This document shows positions 1 through 5,838 of a DNA stretch of 8,878 nt, in pieces. The number at the start of each line of letters is the position of its first letter. Position 1 is the stretch's first letter. A program made the translations under genes and the position numbers. Below the pieces are notes generated by a model. It was not told where the DNA came from. It did no database searches and worked only from the letters and a program-made list of their open reading frames with translations. Source of the stretch: JAWXVD01 sp044425705 (GTDB lineage Bacteria > Bacillota > Clostridia > Lachnospirales > Lachnospiraceae). The stretch spans positions 1 to 8,878 of the forward strand of contig JAWXVD010000141.1 of NCBI GenBank assembly GCA_044425705.1. The letters are read 5' to 3'.

Positions 1-111
1 ACAGTACTTGATATACTCCGATATCTTCATGTGTTTACGTTTCGCTTCAATCCGTATCTTTTCGATTACTTCAATCGGCTCGCTTATTGTCATTGTTTTT
101 GAATTGCTCAT
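1..111 (-). CDS. Ribbon-helix-helix-like small protein (N-terminal part, runs off left edge)
   Basis: An ATG at 111-109 opens a frame that stays open for 37 codons to the window edge. The start is preceded by GGGGTGGGAG, and it lies one base after the TAA of the upstream 77-aa gene, so the two are probably translationally coupled. The visible protein has a short beta-like segment (KTMTISEP, residues 5-12), a charged amphipathic helix (about 13-28) and a second helix beginning KISEYIKY. This order fits the beginning of CopG/Arc-type ribbon-helix-helix DNA-binding proteins, which act as dimers on operator DNA or as antitoxins. The family call is inferred from the pattern only. The C-terminus, and so any partner domain, lies outside the window. 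It is the fourth gene of the accessory operon that starts at the promoter near 698-726. Confidence 0.55.
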   Translation of the reverse strand, partial: MSNSKTMTISEPIEVIEKIRIEAKRKHMKISEYIKYC

Positions 112-112
112 G

Positions 113-346
113 TTACTCCCACCCCTTTTCTTTTATGATTTGTGCGATTGCTTCTAGTTCTTTTAGATTCAGTGAGAATCCACCGTCATAATTATCTTCG
201 ACAAAAATTTGTTTCGTTTCATCTTCAAAACTAATATAACAAAATCCTTTTTCAAATATTGAATCATGCTCTTTTCCATCTATTTCTTTCCATTTTTTCC
301 AACCACATTCACACATCATTTGTACGCCTTTAGTTGTTTCTTCCAT
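113..346 (-). CDS. Hypothetical 77-aa phage protein
   Basis: The frame opens with ATG behind an AGGAAG ribosome binding site and ends TGG GAG TAA, one base before the next start. I do not recognise the family. The N-terminal part holds a CECGW motif (Cys12, Cys14), then a beta-rich centre with many acidic residues (FCYISFEDETKQIFVED), then a probable C-terminal helix (LKELEAIAQIIKEKGWE). The protein is soluble, with no signal peptide or membrane segment. Its start overlaps the end of the 31-aa gene upstream by 17 bases. It belongs to a tight operon of very small genes downstream of the packaging genes, which suggests an accessory or host-takeover role rather than a virion part, but this is inference. 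Confidence 0.75.
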   Translation of the reverse strand: MEETTKGVQMMCECGWKKWKEIDGKEHDSIFEKGFCYISFEDETKQIFVEDNYDGGFSLNLKELEAIAQIIKEKGWE

Positions 347-425
347 TGTATTCTACTTCCTTTCTTATCTCTTCCCATTCATGTTCTTTTCTTGTTACTA
401 CTTTTTTATCTGATAATATTTCCAC
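330..425 (-). CDS. Hypothetical 31-aa protein with GTG start
   Basis: A GTG codon at 425-423 sits six bases after a perfect AAGGAG and opens 31 codons ending in TAA at 332-330. The predicted peptide begins MEILSDKKVVTRKEHEW and is strongly charged, mostly Lys and Glu. It overlaps the start of the 77-aa gene by 17 bases, and that gene's AGGAAG lies inside this frame, a common arrangement for coupled phage genes. The strong ribosome binding site and the absence of any other gene in the 108-base gap between its neighbours support it. A motif like VTRKEH opens some longer phage proteins, so this could be a shortened relic of one. Function unknown. Confidence 0.55.
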   Translation of the reverse strand: MEILSDKKVVTRKEHEWEEIRKEVEYNGRNN

Positions 426-453
426 GGCTTTCTCCTTTTTCGATACGTATTAA

Positions 454-660
454 CTATCTTGAATATACAATTTTTTTCCCATCTTCAAATTCAATTTCAA
501 CTTTATTAGGATGGCCAGTTGTGTTATGTCCGATTGGCGAATAACTGCATTTTGAAATCCCTTTTACTTTTTTATGACTTTTTTCACACTGAATTGCTTT
601 TTCCTTGTCATTGTAATCTACGTAACAAATTTCACAAGTGTATAATTTTTTCTCTTTCAT
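454..660 (-). CDS. Small C2CH zinc-finger-like protein, 68 aa
   Basis: ATG at 660-658 is preceded by AAAAAGGAG. Residues 9-29 have the spacing C-x2-C-x12-C-x3-H (Cys9, Cys12, Cys25, His29), with KAIQCEKSHK after the third ligand. This matches small phage proteins carrying a single treble-clef-like or C2H2-like zinc-binding unit. The C-terminal half (about 38-68) has a further Cys and two His, and ends in a short beta-like stretch (KVEIEFEDGKKIVYS). It is the first gene of an operon starting about 40 bases upstream at a predicted promoter. Zinc binding is inferred from residue spacing. The partner (DNA, RNA or protein) cannot be told. Confidence 0.75.
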   Translation of the reverse strand: MKEKKLYTCEICYVDYNDKEKAIQCEKSHKKVKGISKCSYSPIGHNTTGHPNKVEIEFEDGKKIVYSR

Positions 661-697
661 TTCGTCTTTTCTCCTTTTTTATTTAATACCTAATAAT

Positions 698-726
698 AAT
701 ATAACATTATTCAAATAAAAACGCAA
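698..726 (-). promoter_or_regulatory. Predicted sigma-A-type promoter with extended -10
   Basis: On the minus strand the -10 box is TATATT (703-698), preceded by TGT, so it has the TGn extended -10 element. The -35 box is TTGCGT (726-721), a weak match, at the ideal spacing of 17. Transcription would start near 690 and reach the first gene's ribosome binding site within about 15 bases. The promoter sits immediately after the terminator that ends the packaging transcript, which makes a separate transcript for the small-gene operon likely. The weak -35 could mean activator dependence. Confidence 0.6.
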
Positions 727-754
727 CAAAAAAGAACAACATCACTGCTGTCCT
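725..754 (-). terminator. Rho-independent terminator after the packaging genes
   Basis: Reading the minus strand, arms at 754-746 and 741-733 form a 9-bp stem (AGGACAGCA / TGTTGTTCT, with two G-U pairs) around a GTGA loop, followed directly by a T-rich tract. The G-U pairs form only in the minus-strand RNA. It lies just downstream of the stop codon of the metallopeptidase-like gene. Confidence 0.85.
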
Positions 755-762
755 AATTAGTT

Positions 763-1071
763 TTATTCACTCTTAAAATATTCTTCTACAATTTCAAACA
801 TCTTCATTCCAAATCGACCAACACATTCGCAAACTTCTTCCAAGCTGTATTTTTCTTTTGCAGATAACTGGGTTTCATACAAGAAAGCATGTGTTAATTC
901 GTGCAATAACGTTTTCTTTTTTTCTTGCTCATTAATGTCTTTTTTTATCCATATCTTTTTATCAAAGTAATCGCACAATCCTACACGTGTTCCACTCGAA
1001 TCCATTAAAGCTAATGTAGGTGATTCCTCTTCTAATATCTCATACTCGCTATCAAATATATTACACTTCAT
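763..1071 (-). CDS. HELTH zincin-type metallopeptidase-like phage protein, 102 aa
   Basis: The core motif is HELTH (His57, Glu58, His61), the HExxH signature of zinc metallopeptidases, on a helix beginning KKTLLHELTHAFLYE. A following helix with EEVCE (Glu78, Glu79, Glu82) could supply the third zinc ligand. Before the motif lies a predicted beta sheet ending IWIKKD. This layout resembles the short ImmA/IrrE-like (M78-like) proteins of Gram-positive phages, but without the N-terminal helices or C-terminal domain of true ImmA. The known ImmA family cleaves phage repressors. Whether this small version cleaves anything is unknown. Its ATG overlaps the end of the portal gene by 11 bases, so it is coupled to it, and a terminator follows. 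Minor head proteins usually occupy this slot in SPP1-like phages, so its position is unusual. Confidence 0.8.
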   Translation of the reverse strand: MKCNIFDSEYEILEEESPTLALMDSSGTRVGLCDYFDKKIWIKKDINEQEKKKTLLHELTHAFLYETQLSAKEKYSLEEVCECVGRFGMKMFEIVEEYFKSE

Positions 1072-2446
1072 CTTCCACCACTTCCTTTACCTCGGGCAAC
1101 TTTAATTTACTAACACCCTCTTTTTTAATCTTATCCATTTCCTCTTCTGCATCGTCCACATACGGATGTTTCTGCAAGTACGTTTCTTGCGATATTTGAC
1201 CAATCGACATAGTTAGATTTGCAATCACTTCTGTATCGTTCGATATGTATGATTTGAAAAAAGTAATCGTAACTTCTTCAGTAGAATTGTCCTTTGCATA
1301 TTCCTTTGCGAACTCAATCATTCTAAGTGCTGTCTTGTATGCTTCATACTCGAATCGACTTACTCTAAGCATTAACTTTTGTGAAGATAGTTTGATTGCA
1401 ATATTTGTTAATGAGCCTTTCATTACCATATCTGTATTGATTACACCACTATTTTCAATTCGTTTTTGTTTCATTTCGTTTAAAAATGCAATTCGTGCTT
1501 GGTACGGAATATCAATTGTTTTCATGTCAATGTCAGCACCCTCGGGTAAAGCAGCTTTATTTGTATTTTTAATTGTCCGCATAAATTGGCCCATATCTGC
1601 TGCACTGATTTCGTCCAGTCCTTTTATGATCCAAAACGCTTCTTGAAAATCCGATAAGTTATTGGCAAAATCGGAACTTACAATATCAATGATATCCGTT
1701 TGTGCGCGCGTTGAATTGTCAAAATCAGCATGAAAGTATTTGTCATTTTTCATTACAACAATTGGGATTCCACTTTTCCAGTTCTTTTCTGTTTCTTTCT
1801 TCATGATTGCGTTCTGTTCAATATCGACTAAGTACGATTTCTTCTTTAGCAATTCAAAGTCTGTATCTTCGCACTTGTAAAGTCGATACGTATTCTCTTC
1901 GTATACTTCAGCGAATTTAATTGTCTTTTCGCTGTTGTAGTACTTGCTTTTCCAAAATCGAACCATTGCCATTAATTCATCTGACACATCGTCGAAAAAT
2001 CCGATACAATTCTCACTGTCAAACACTTTGTATTTTAACTTATCTCCATGTTCGACATATGCATACGATACACCACATAAGCTACATTCAACCCCCATTT
2101 GCTGTAATGCGTAGTCTAACGTATTTTTTATGACCTTTTTTGTATCTTCATTTACTCCCTCGATATTCGGGCTTCTATCGAACAATGTAAATACTTTCTG
2201 ATGCACCATATCTTCCACAAATTTATCAGGTAGTTTCGCATTTGACACAAACGGATTTACCACATTTTGATACTTTCCGTCCACTTCAACGCAAATCATT
2301 TTTTTAACATTGTGGATTGTTACATTATGACCTTGGTAGTACTTTTTTGCTATTTTCATTTCATTTCGTATTCTGCTTGATTTATACTCATCTATAATTT
2401 TTACAATATCGTAAATATCGCTTGAAAACTCACTGTAACTTCTCAT
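1061..2446 (-). CDS. Phage portal protein (SPP1 gp6-like), 461 aa
   Basis: Portal proteins form the dodecameric ring at the capsid vertex through which DNA is packaged and ejected. The N-terminus fits the SPP1 gp6 type: a first helix with conserved KIAKKYYQGHN around residues 32-42, then VVNPFVSNAKLPDKFVEDMV and QKVFTLF, as in gp6-like portals where a 'remain/attach' segment follows the YY-G motif. The middle holds the beta-rich wing (about 125-235) and the C-terminal part is helical with an acidic tail (EVKEVVEDEV). The length is normal for the family. The ATG at 2446 follows AGAGGTG and lies 12 bases after the large terminase stop. Order small terminase, large terminase, portal is the classic packaging order. 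Confidence 0.92.
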   Translation of the reverse strand: MRSYSEFSSDIYDIVKIIDEYKSSRIRNEMKIAKKYYQGHNVTIHNVKKMICVEVDGKYQNVVNPFVSNAKLPDKFVEDMVHQKVFTLFDRSPNIEGVNEDTKKVIKNTLDYALQQMGVECSLCGVSYAYVEHGDKLKYKVFDSENCIGFFDDVSDELMAMVRFWKSKYYNSEKTIKFAEVYEENTYRLYKCEDTDFELLKKKSYLVDIEQNAIMKKETEKNWKSGIPIVVMKNDKYFHADFDNSTRAQTDIIDIVSSDFANNLSDFQEAFWIIKGLDEISAADMGQFMRTIKNTNKAALPEGADIDMKTIDIPYQARIAFLNEMKQKRIENSGVINTDMVMKGSLTNIAIKLSSQKLMLRVSRFEYEAYKTALRMIEFAKEYAKDNSTEEVTITFFKSYISNDTEVIANLTMSIGQISQETYLQKHPYVDDAEEEMDKIKKEGVSKLKLPEVKEVVEDEV

Positions 2447-2458
2447 GCTTCACCTCTT

Positions 2459-3691
2459 TTAAAATTTCCAACTTGTTAATTTGCCGATAACACTTTGTAT
2501 TCCGTATCGTACCGAATCGATATGATGATTAAACGCATCGATTGGTGTGTTTATGTATTCGTTCGTCTTTTTATCTTTTTTCCATGTGTAATTTTCGAAC
2601 TCTTCTTTGCAGTTAACACATCTTTCGTCCACTATCAATTTATGTCTTAACATTTTATCAATACCAATATTTACTGAACCTTTTCCTTTTTCTGCTGCTT
2701 TAATTCGCGGAATACCGAAACGTTTTATTTCTTCAATTGATTTCTGTTCAGCACTATCAGCTATTATTCTTTCTTTTTGATATCCTAAATCCTCAATAAC
2801 CTTTGCTATCTCGTCATTAGTCATGCCTTTACGATTGTATTCACCAGTAATGTATATAATCGCATTTACCTTATCATATCGTCCCCACGTAATTGCGGTA
2901 GGGTCGTTTACATATCCAAAATCCATGCCAATCCAAAACGGAAACGATTTAACTTCTTCTTCGCTAATTATTCTAAATTCAATATTTGAGAATATCAATT
3001 TGTCTAGTGTTGCAAAATGCCCTAATACATAAATCTTGTAATAGTTCGGATTTATATTTTTCAAATCAATCAGCGAGTTGATATATTCTTGTGGCAAATT
3101 ATTAATATTATCAAGATATGTAGTATGAATTATTTCTGTGTCATTCGGTTTGCCATTTTCAAAAAAGTACTTATACACCCAATTCGCTTTCGACACTGGA
3201 TTAAACATAATATGGATTTGATTGTTCGGTTTTTTACTTCTCAAACGCAAATTTAGTTGTGTGAAATCGTCAAGTGTCAGTTCGGTTGCTTCTTCAATTA
3301 CAATATCGTCAATGTCAACGATTGATTTTAATTTCTCGGGATCATCAATCCCACTAAACAAAATTACTGACCCATTTAGCAGCTCAATTGTAAAATCAGA
3401 ACGATTAATATTTTTTATTATGCTAAACCCAGGTGCTTTAGCTTTATCGTTAATTTCAATTATTAATTTCAAGAACATTTCAAACACACTGCGTCTTATC
3501 GTTCTGCCGACTTTACGAATAACTAAAACTCTTCTTTTTGAATTCAACGCTTTTAGAATTATCTTTTGACAAACAAAATGCGATTTACCGCTACCTGCTC
3601 CACCATAATACACATTGAATCGATTCGAGTAGCTACCGACATATTTGTGATAGCTTTTATTTATCCAGTTCGATAAACCTTTAATCTGCAT
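2459..3691 (-). CDS. terL: Terminase large subunit (PBSX/SPP1 type), 410 aa
   Basis: This is the DNA-packaging motor. The ATPase half shows Walker A GGAGSGKS at residues 30-37 and Walker B plus catalytic Glu in IDDIVIEEATEL (Glu133/134). The C-terminal RNase-H-like nuclease has its acidic residues in WIGMDFGY (Asp257), IIADSAE (Asp312) and FNHHIDSVRYG (Asp392). All motifs are intact and the length is usual for the Terminase_3 family. A longer frame begins at TTG 3712, but I choose ATG 3691: it gives the usual beginning before the ATPase and overlaps the small terminase stop by 11 bases, a typical phage junction. The ribosome binding site is weak (GGTG ten bases upstream), which also fits coupled translation. 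Confidence 0.95.
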   Translation of the reverse strand: MQIKGLSNWINKSYHKYVGSYSNRFNVYYGGAGSGKSHFVCQKIILKALNSKRRVLVIRKVGRTIRRSVFEMFLKLIIEINDKAKAPGFSIIKNINRSDFTIELLNGSVILFSGIDDPEKLKSIVDIDDIVIEEATELTLDDFTQLNLRLRSKKPNNQIHIMFNPVSKANWVYKYFFENGKPNDTEIIHTTYLDNINNLPQEYINSLIDLKNINPNYYKIYVLGHFATLDKLIFSNIEFRIISEEEVKSFPFWIGMDFGYVNDPTAITWGRYDKVNAIIYITGEYNRKGMTNDEIAKVIEDLGYQKERIIADSAEQKSIEEIKRFGIPRIKAAEKGKGSVNIGIDKMLRHKLIVDERCVNCKEEFENYTWKKDKKTNEYINTPIDAFNHHIDSVRYGIQSVIGKLTSWKF

Positions 3692-4088
3692 CGTCAAATT
3701 CACCAAAATCAATTGTAATCGAATCCGTATTGATATTATGCGATTCTACTTTATCCGTCCAACTACACCAATTCTTCAAAGAGAATATAGCCATGCTAGG
3801 TTGATAATTCCCTGTCATAGTGCCTTGTGTCAATACGTCTGCTCTAATTCTTTCGACTTCGCTTTTTGAATTGGGGAAGTACTCATTGATAGAAGTGTAT
3901 ATTGTCTTTCTGTCTATATTCGTGTAATTATCGCAAATCCACCGCTTAAATTCCATAAAAGTTGGTGTAATCTTGTATTCACTTTCCACCACGTAATAGC
4001 AAAAATTTTCCCACATGTCTAAAAGTTCTTGTTCGCTTTTAATTTTCTTAGGCTGTCCACCCTTGTTAACTTTTTTCACTTTTGTCAT
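3681..4088 (-). CDS. terS: Terminase small subunit, 135 aa
   Basis: Small terminases recognise the packaging site and pass the DNA to the large subunit. Support is mainly the position directly before terL, the size, and the C-terminal motif MAIFSLKNWCSWTDK (about residues 99-113), seen in many small terminases and DNA-packaging proteins of Gram-positive phages. The N-terminus is basic (KVKKVNKGGQPKK), followed by a helical region with a likely helix-turn-helix (about 50-70, TNIDRKTIYTSINEY). The C-terminus is acidic (DFGEFDDAD). The ATG at 4088 has AAAGGAG eight bases upstream. It is one of the first genes after the terminator at 4444-4470, so it probably belongs to the late transcript, yet I see no obvious sigma-A promoter before it. 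Confidence 0.88.
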   Translation of the reverse strand: MTKVKKVNKGGQPKKIKSEQELLDMWENFCYYVVESEYKITPTFMEFKRWICDNYTNIDRKTIYTSINEYFPNSKSEVERIRADVLTQGTMTGNYQPSMAIFSLKNWCSWTDKVESHNINTDSITIDFGEFDDAD

Positions 4089-4121
4089 CTCTACTTCTCC
4101 TTTCTATCCTTTGCCATTTTC

Positions 4122-4484
4122 TCAAAGTTCATCCATCCAATCCATGCAACGCTTAAATGATTTCTTTCTTTCGTAATTTTGCTTCAAAAAATATATCGTT
4201 ATAACGTCTAATGTGCAGAATAAGGCAATTAAAACAACTAAGCCTATAAATTGCACACCACCACTCTTAAAAGCCAAGTGTGTGGCGATTAACCACGTCA
4301 CAGTCGATGTCAGCACTGCTAACCCAAGCAACATTGTATTTGTTTTTGCTATTCTATATCGTTCGCGAGTTAATCGCTTGATTTTTTCGTTTCGTTCTAG
4401 CAAGTTTTTATTTTCGTTAAATTTGTTACCGCCTTTCTTTTTCAAAAATCGCCCGACACAATGCCGAGCGTTCTTGATAGTCAA
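4122..4484 (-). CDS. Small two-helix membrane protein, start uncertain
   Basis: The frame gives up to 120 aa: a basic N-terminal region, a charged probably helical stretch (about 25-50, LLERNEKIKRLTRERYRIAK), then two hydrophobic segments at about 51-73 (MLLGLAVLTSTVTWLIATHLAF) and 77-100, and a charged tail. I do not recognise a family. The start is a problem: the frame begins at TTG 4484 with no visible ribosome binding site, and the first codons run through a clear rho-independent terminator (4444-4470). A later start, TTG 4403 or ATG 4334, is possible, but neither has a good ribosome binding site. The gene could be 5'-truncated or decaying. It sits just before terS, where holin-like or accessory membrane proteins are not usual, so no role is assigned. 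Confidence 0.5.
   Translation of the reverse strand: MTIKNARHCVGRFLKKKGGNKFNENKNLLERNEKIKRLTRERYRIAKTNTMLLGLAVLTSTVTWLIATHLAFKSGGVQFIGLVVLIALFCTLDVITIYFLKQNYERKKSFKRCMDWMDEL
4444..4470 (-). terminator. Rho-independent terminator between replication and packaging genes
   Basis: Minus-strand arms CGCTCGGCA (4470-4462) and TGTCGGGCG (4458-4450) pair over 9 bp with two G-U pairs and a TTG loop, followed by ATTTTT. The stem is unusually GC-rich for this window. It lies about 55 bases after the stop codon of the 83-aa gene, but inside the annotated 5' end of the membrane protein frame. Confidence 0.85.
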
Positions 4485-4525
4485 ACTTTAAAGGAAAAAT
4501 AAAATACGTCTTGTTTATTTTAATA

Positions 4526-4777
4526 TTATTTGCTTGTGTTGTCAATACAACAATGTTCATCACGTCTTGGCATTTCATACATTATTTCTTCGTGTTCAAT
4601 AGCATCTCGAATATAATTCATGATTACTTCCATTTCTTCAAGTGAATTATATTCTCCCAATATTTGTTCAGAGCCATTCAATGTTACTCCAACAAAATAA
4701 AATCGTTTTTCGGACTCTCCGTAATTTATTTGTGAATAGCTAGTTGCTATTGTATTTTGTTGATTTACTATTATCAT
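4526..4777 (-). CDS. Conserved hypothetical phage protein, 83 aa
   Basis: I choose ATG 4777 because AAAGGAG lies six bases before it; the frame extends upstream to 4816 inside the previous gene. The protein begins MIIVNQQNTIA and ends with a helix followed by YEMPRRDE. This pattern (an MIIVNQ start, a beta sheet with VTLNGSEQILGEYNSLEEME, a helix, then a xxMP motif) resembles a small family common in Gram-positive phages with no known function. It is soluble, with two adjacent Cys (HCCID) near the end. It is the last gene before the terminator at 4444-4470, and so the distal gene of the replication transcript. Confidence 0.72.
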   Translation of the reverse strand: MIIVNQQNTIATSYSQINYGESEKRFYFVGVTLNGSEQILGEYNSLEEMEVIMNYIRDAIEHEEIMYEMPRRDEHCCIDNTSK

Positions 4778-5189
4778 AATTTTCTCCTTTATTCTCCTTT
4801 TCTTTCGGCGCATCAACTTTTTTCAACCATTTTGGATCGTAGTAATAACAAGAAAGTTCCTCTTTTTCTACTCGTGCATCCCCACTTAAAAAACTAACTA
4901 TTCTTGTTGGTTTTTTTATTTTCATTTTATTGAAACAATAAGGTGATAAAGATGCGTCAATCTTTTTTCTCTTCTTCGTAATCACCCAATCCCCAACTTT
5001 TAATGGTTCTTTTTTTACTAATTCGAACTGTGACGCAAAACATCTATTTATCTCTTCAATGTTTTCACAATCATCAACGCTATACTTGCATTCATCTGTT
5101 TTAATTTCATTGTTTTTCACTTTGTAAATCCTACCCGTAGTAGCACACCCACCATTCCCATCAATACATCTTAATTTACAATCATCCAT
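4740..5189 (-). CDS. Hypothetical phage protein with SH3-like segments, 149 aa
   Basis: ATG 5189 overlaps the HNH gene stop by 8 bases. The N-terminal half (about 4-58, CIDGNGGCATTGRIYKV then a stretch ending QFELV) looks like the small SH3/KOW-like domain of many phage hypothetical proteins that begin with a V-x-CID-like strand and a 'GKIYEV'-type turn. A second similar beta segment starts at LKVGDWVITKKRKK (about 64-77). Cysteines are frequent in the first 50 residues (4, 8, 15, 34, 41, 50), but I see no clear metal-site spacing. The tail from about 127 is polar and probably disordered. It overlaps the next gene's ribosome binding site. No function can be given. Confidence 0.72.
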   Translation of the reverse strand: MDDCKLRCIDGNGGCATTGRIYKVKNNEIKTDECKYSVDDCENIEEINRCFASQFELVKKEPLKVGDWVITKKRKKIDASLSPYCFNKMKIKKPTRIVSFLSGDARVEKEELSCYYYDPKWLKKVDAPKEKENKGENYDNSKSTKYNSN

Positions 5190-5748
5190 GCTTCACACCT
5201 GCACCTTTTATTCTCTTAATCACATTTTCAATATCCTTAAAATTGTCATAAACATAAGCGTATCCATCAGAAGCAAATATGCCTTTAACCTTGCCATTTG
5301 CCCTATCTAAAACAGATTGATATGACATGAAGTTCTTTCGCCCTGCTTCCCTTGCTGACCTGTAGAGTTCAACGATTTCACCGCTTGAATCTATCTTTGC
5401 AATAGTCGTTCCAACTCTTGATATTTGCCCAGTTCTTAACCCTAATTCTCTTCTTGATATTACTTCTAAATTCCCTAAATAGTCTTCGTGTTTTATTCCG
5501 TTTTTATGGTAAATTACATAGCCGTCTTTGAGTTTTCCGATAAAAGTTAATTGCATAATTTTTGAAACTTTCATTTCTTTTCCATTCAGTTTTATTACTC
5601 TAGTCCCATTCCTTTTCGTGTATGGATTCATTTCTTTGCATTCGCCGTTTTTAAGCTTTCTTCTCATTTTTGACATGTAATTTATCTGATATTTTCCGTC
5701 ATAACCAGGAACTTCTCGCCACTCGTCTGCTTTTATTCCTTTAACCAT
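5182..5748 (-). CDS. HNH homing endonuclease (NUMOD4-HNH-NUMOD1), 188 aa
   Basis: Three parts are visible. A NUMOD4-type N-terminus has the WREVPGYDGKY motif (residues 10-20). An HNH_3-like nuclease core lies at about 70-100 (YHKNGIKHEDYLGNLEVIS: His81, Asn93). A C-terminal NUMOD1/IENR1-like helix-turn-helix lies at about 117-168 (IDSSGEIVELYRSAREAG to GYAYVYD). This is the I-HmuI-like layout of free-standing homing endonucleases, which spread by cutting phage DNA lacking them. The usual metal-ligand position just before the catalytic His is Tyr80 instead of Asp, Asn or His, so activity is uncertain. The start ATG at 5748 directly follows the TAA of a LysM remnant, and its ribosome binding site GAGGTG lies inside that remnant. 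No intron is visible around it. Confidence 0.88.
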   Translation of the reverse strand: MVKGIKADEWREVPGYDGKYQINYMSKMRRKLKNGECKEMNPYTKRNGTRVIKLNGKEMKVSKIMQLTFIGKLKDGYVIYHKNGIKHEDYLGNLEVISRRELGLRTGQISRVGTTIAKIDSSGEIVELYRSAREAGRKNFMSYQSVLDRANGKVKGIFASDGYAYVYDNFKDIENVIKRIKGAGVKHG

Positions 5749-5838
5749 TTATTCCACCTCGTCATATATTGGTACGATTACATAGTTTCCTGACACGATT
5801 AAATCACTGCTTAAGCCATTTAAACGCTTTATTTCATC
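5749..5838 (-). pseudogene. LysM-domain C-terminal remnant, no start codon
   Basis: Reading the minus strand from 5838 gives about 29 codons ending in TAA at 5751-5749: DEIKRLNGLSSDLIVSGN followed by YVIVPIYDEVE. This is the second half of a LysM domain (pattern I-x2-LNGL-x-SD-x-I-x2-G-x-Y-x-IVP) and aligns residue by residue with the end of the intact LysM gene at 7529-7816 (DEIIRVNGLKSDKIVSGNYL). The frame has an in-frame TGA a few codons upstream and no usable start, so the first half of the domain is gone. Synonymous positions differ widely from the 7529 gene, so this is not a recent duplicate. The helicase loader stop TGA (5836-5834) lies inside the remnant, which suggests a deletion joined the two. 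Confidence 0.75.

Noticed and set aside
266..544. Plus-strand open frames here and elsewhere (for example 1245-1646, 3222-3569, 6426-6914)
   Set aside because: They lie opposite well-supported minus-strand genes, lack ribosome binding sites and encode low-complexity hydrophobic peptides.
763..1071. Full ImmA anti-repressor
   Set aside because: Only the short HELTH domain is present, with no helix-turn-helix partner or repressor gene nearby; called only metallopeptidase-like.
3692..3712. TTG start extending the large terminase by seven residues
   Set aside because: The ATG at 3691 gives the usual family start and phage-type overlap; the upstream TTG has no better ribosome binding site.
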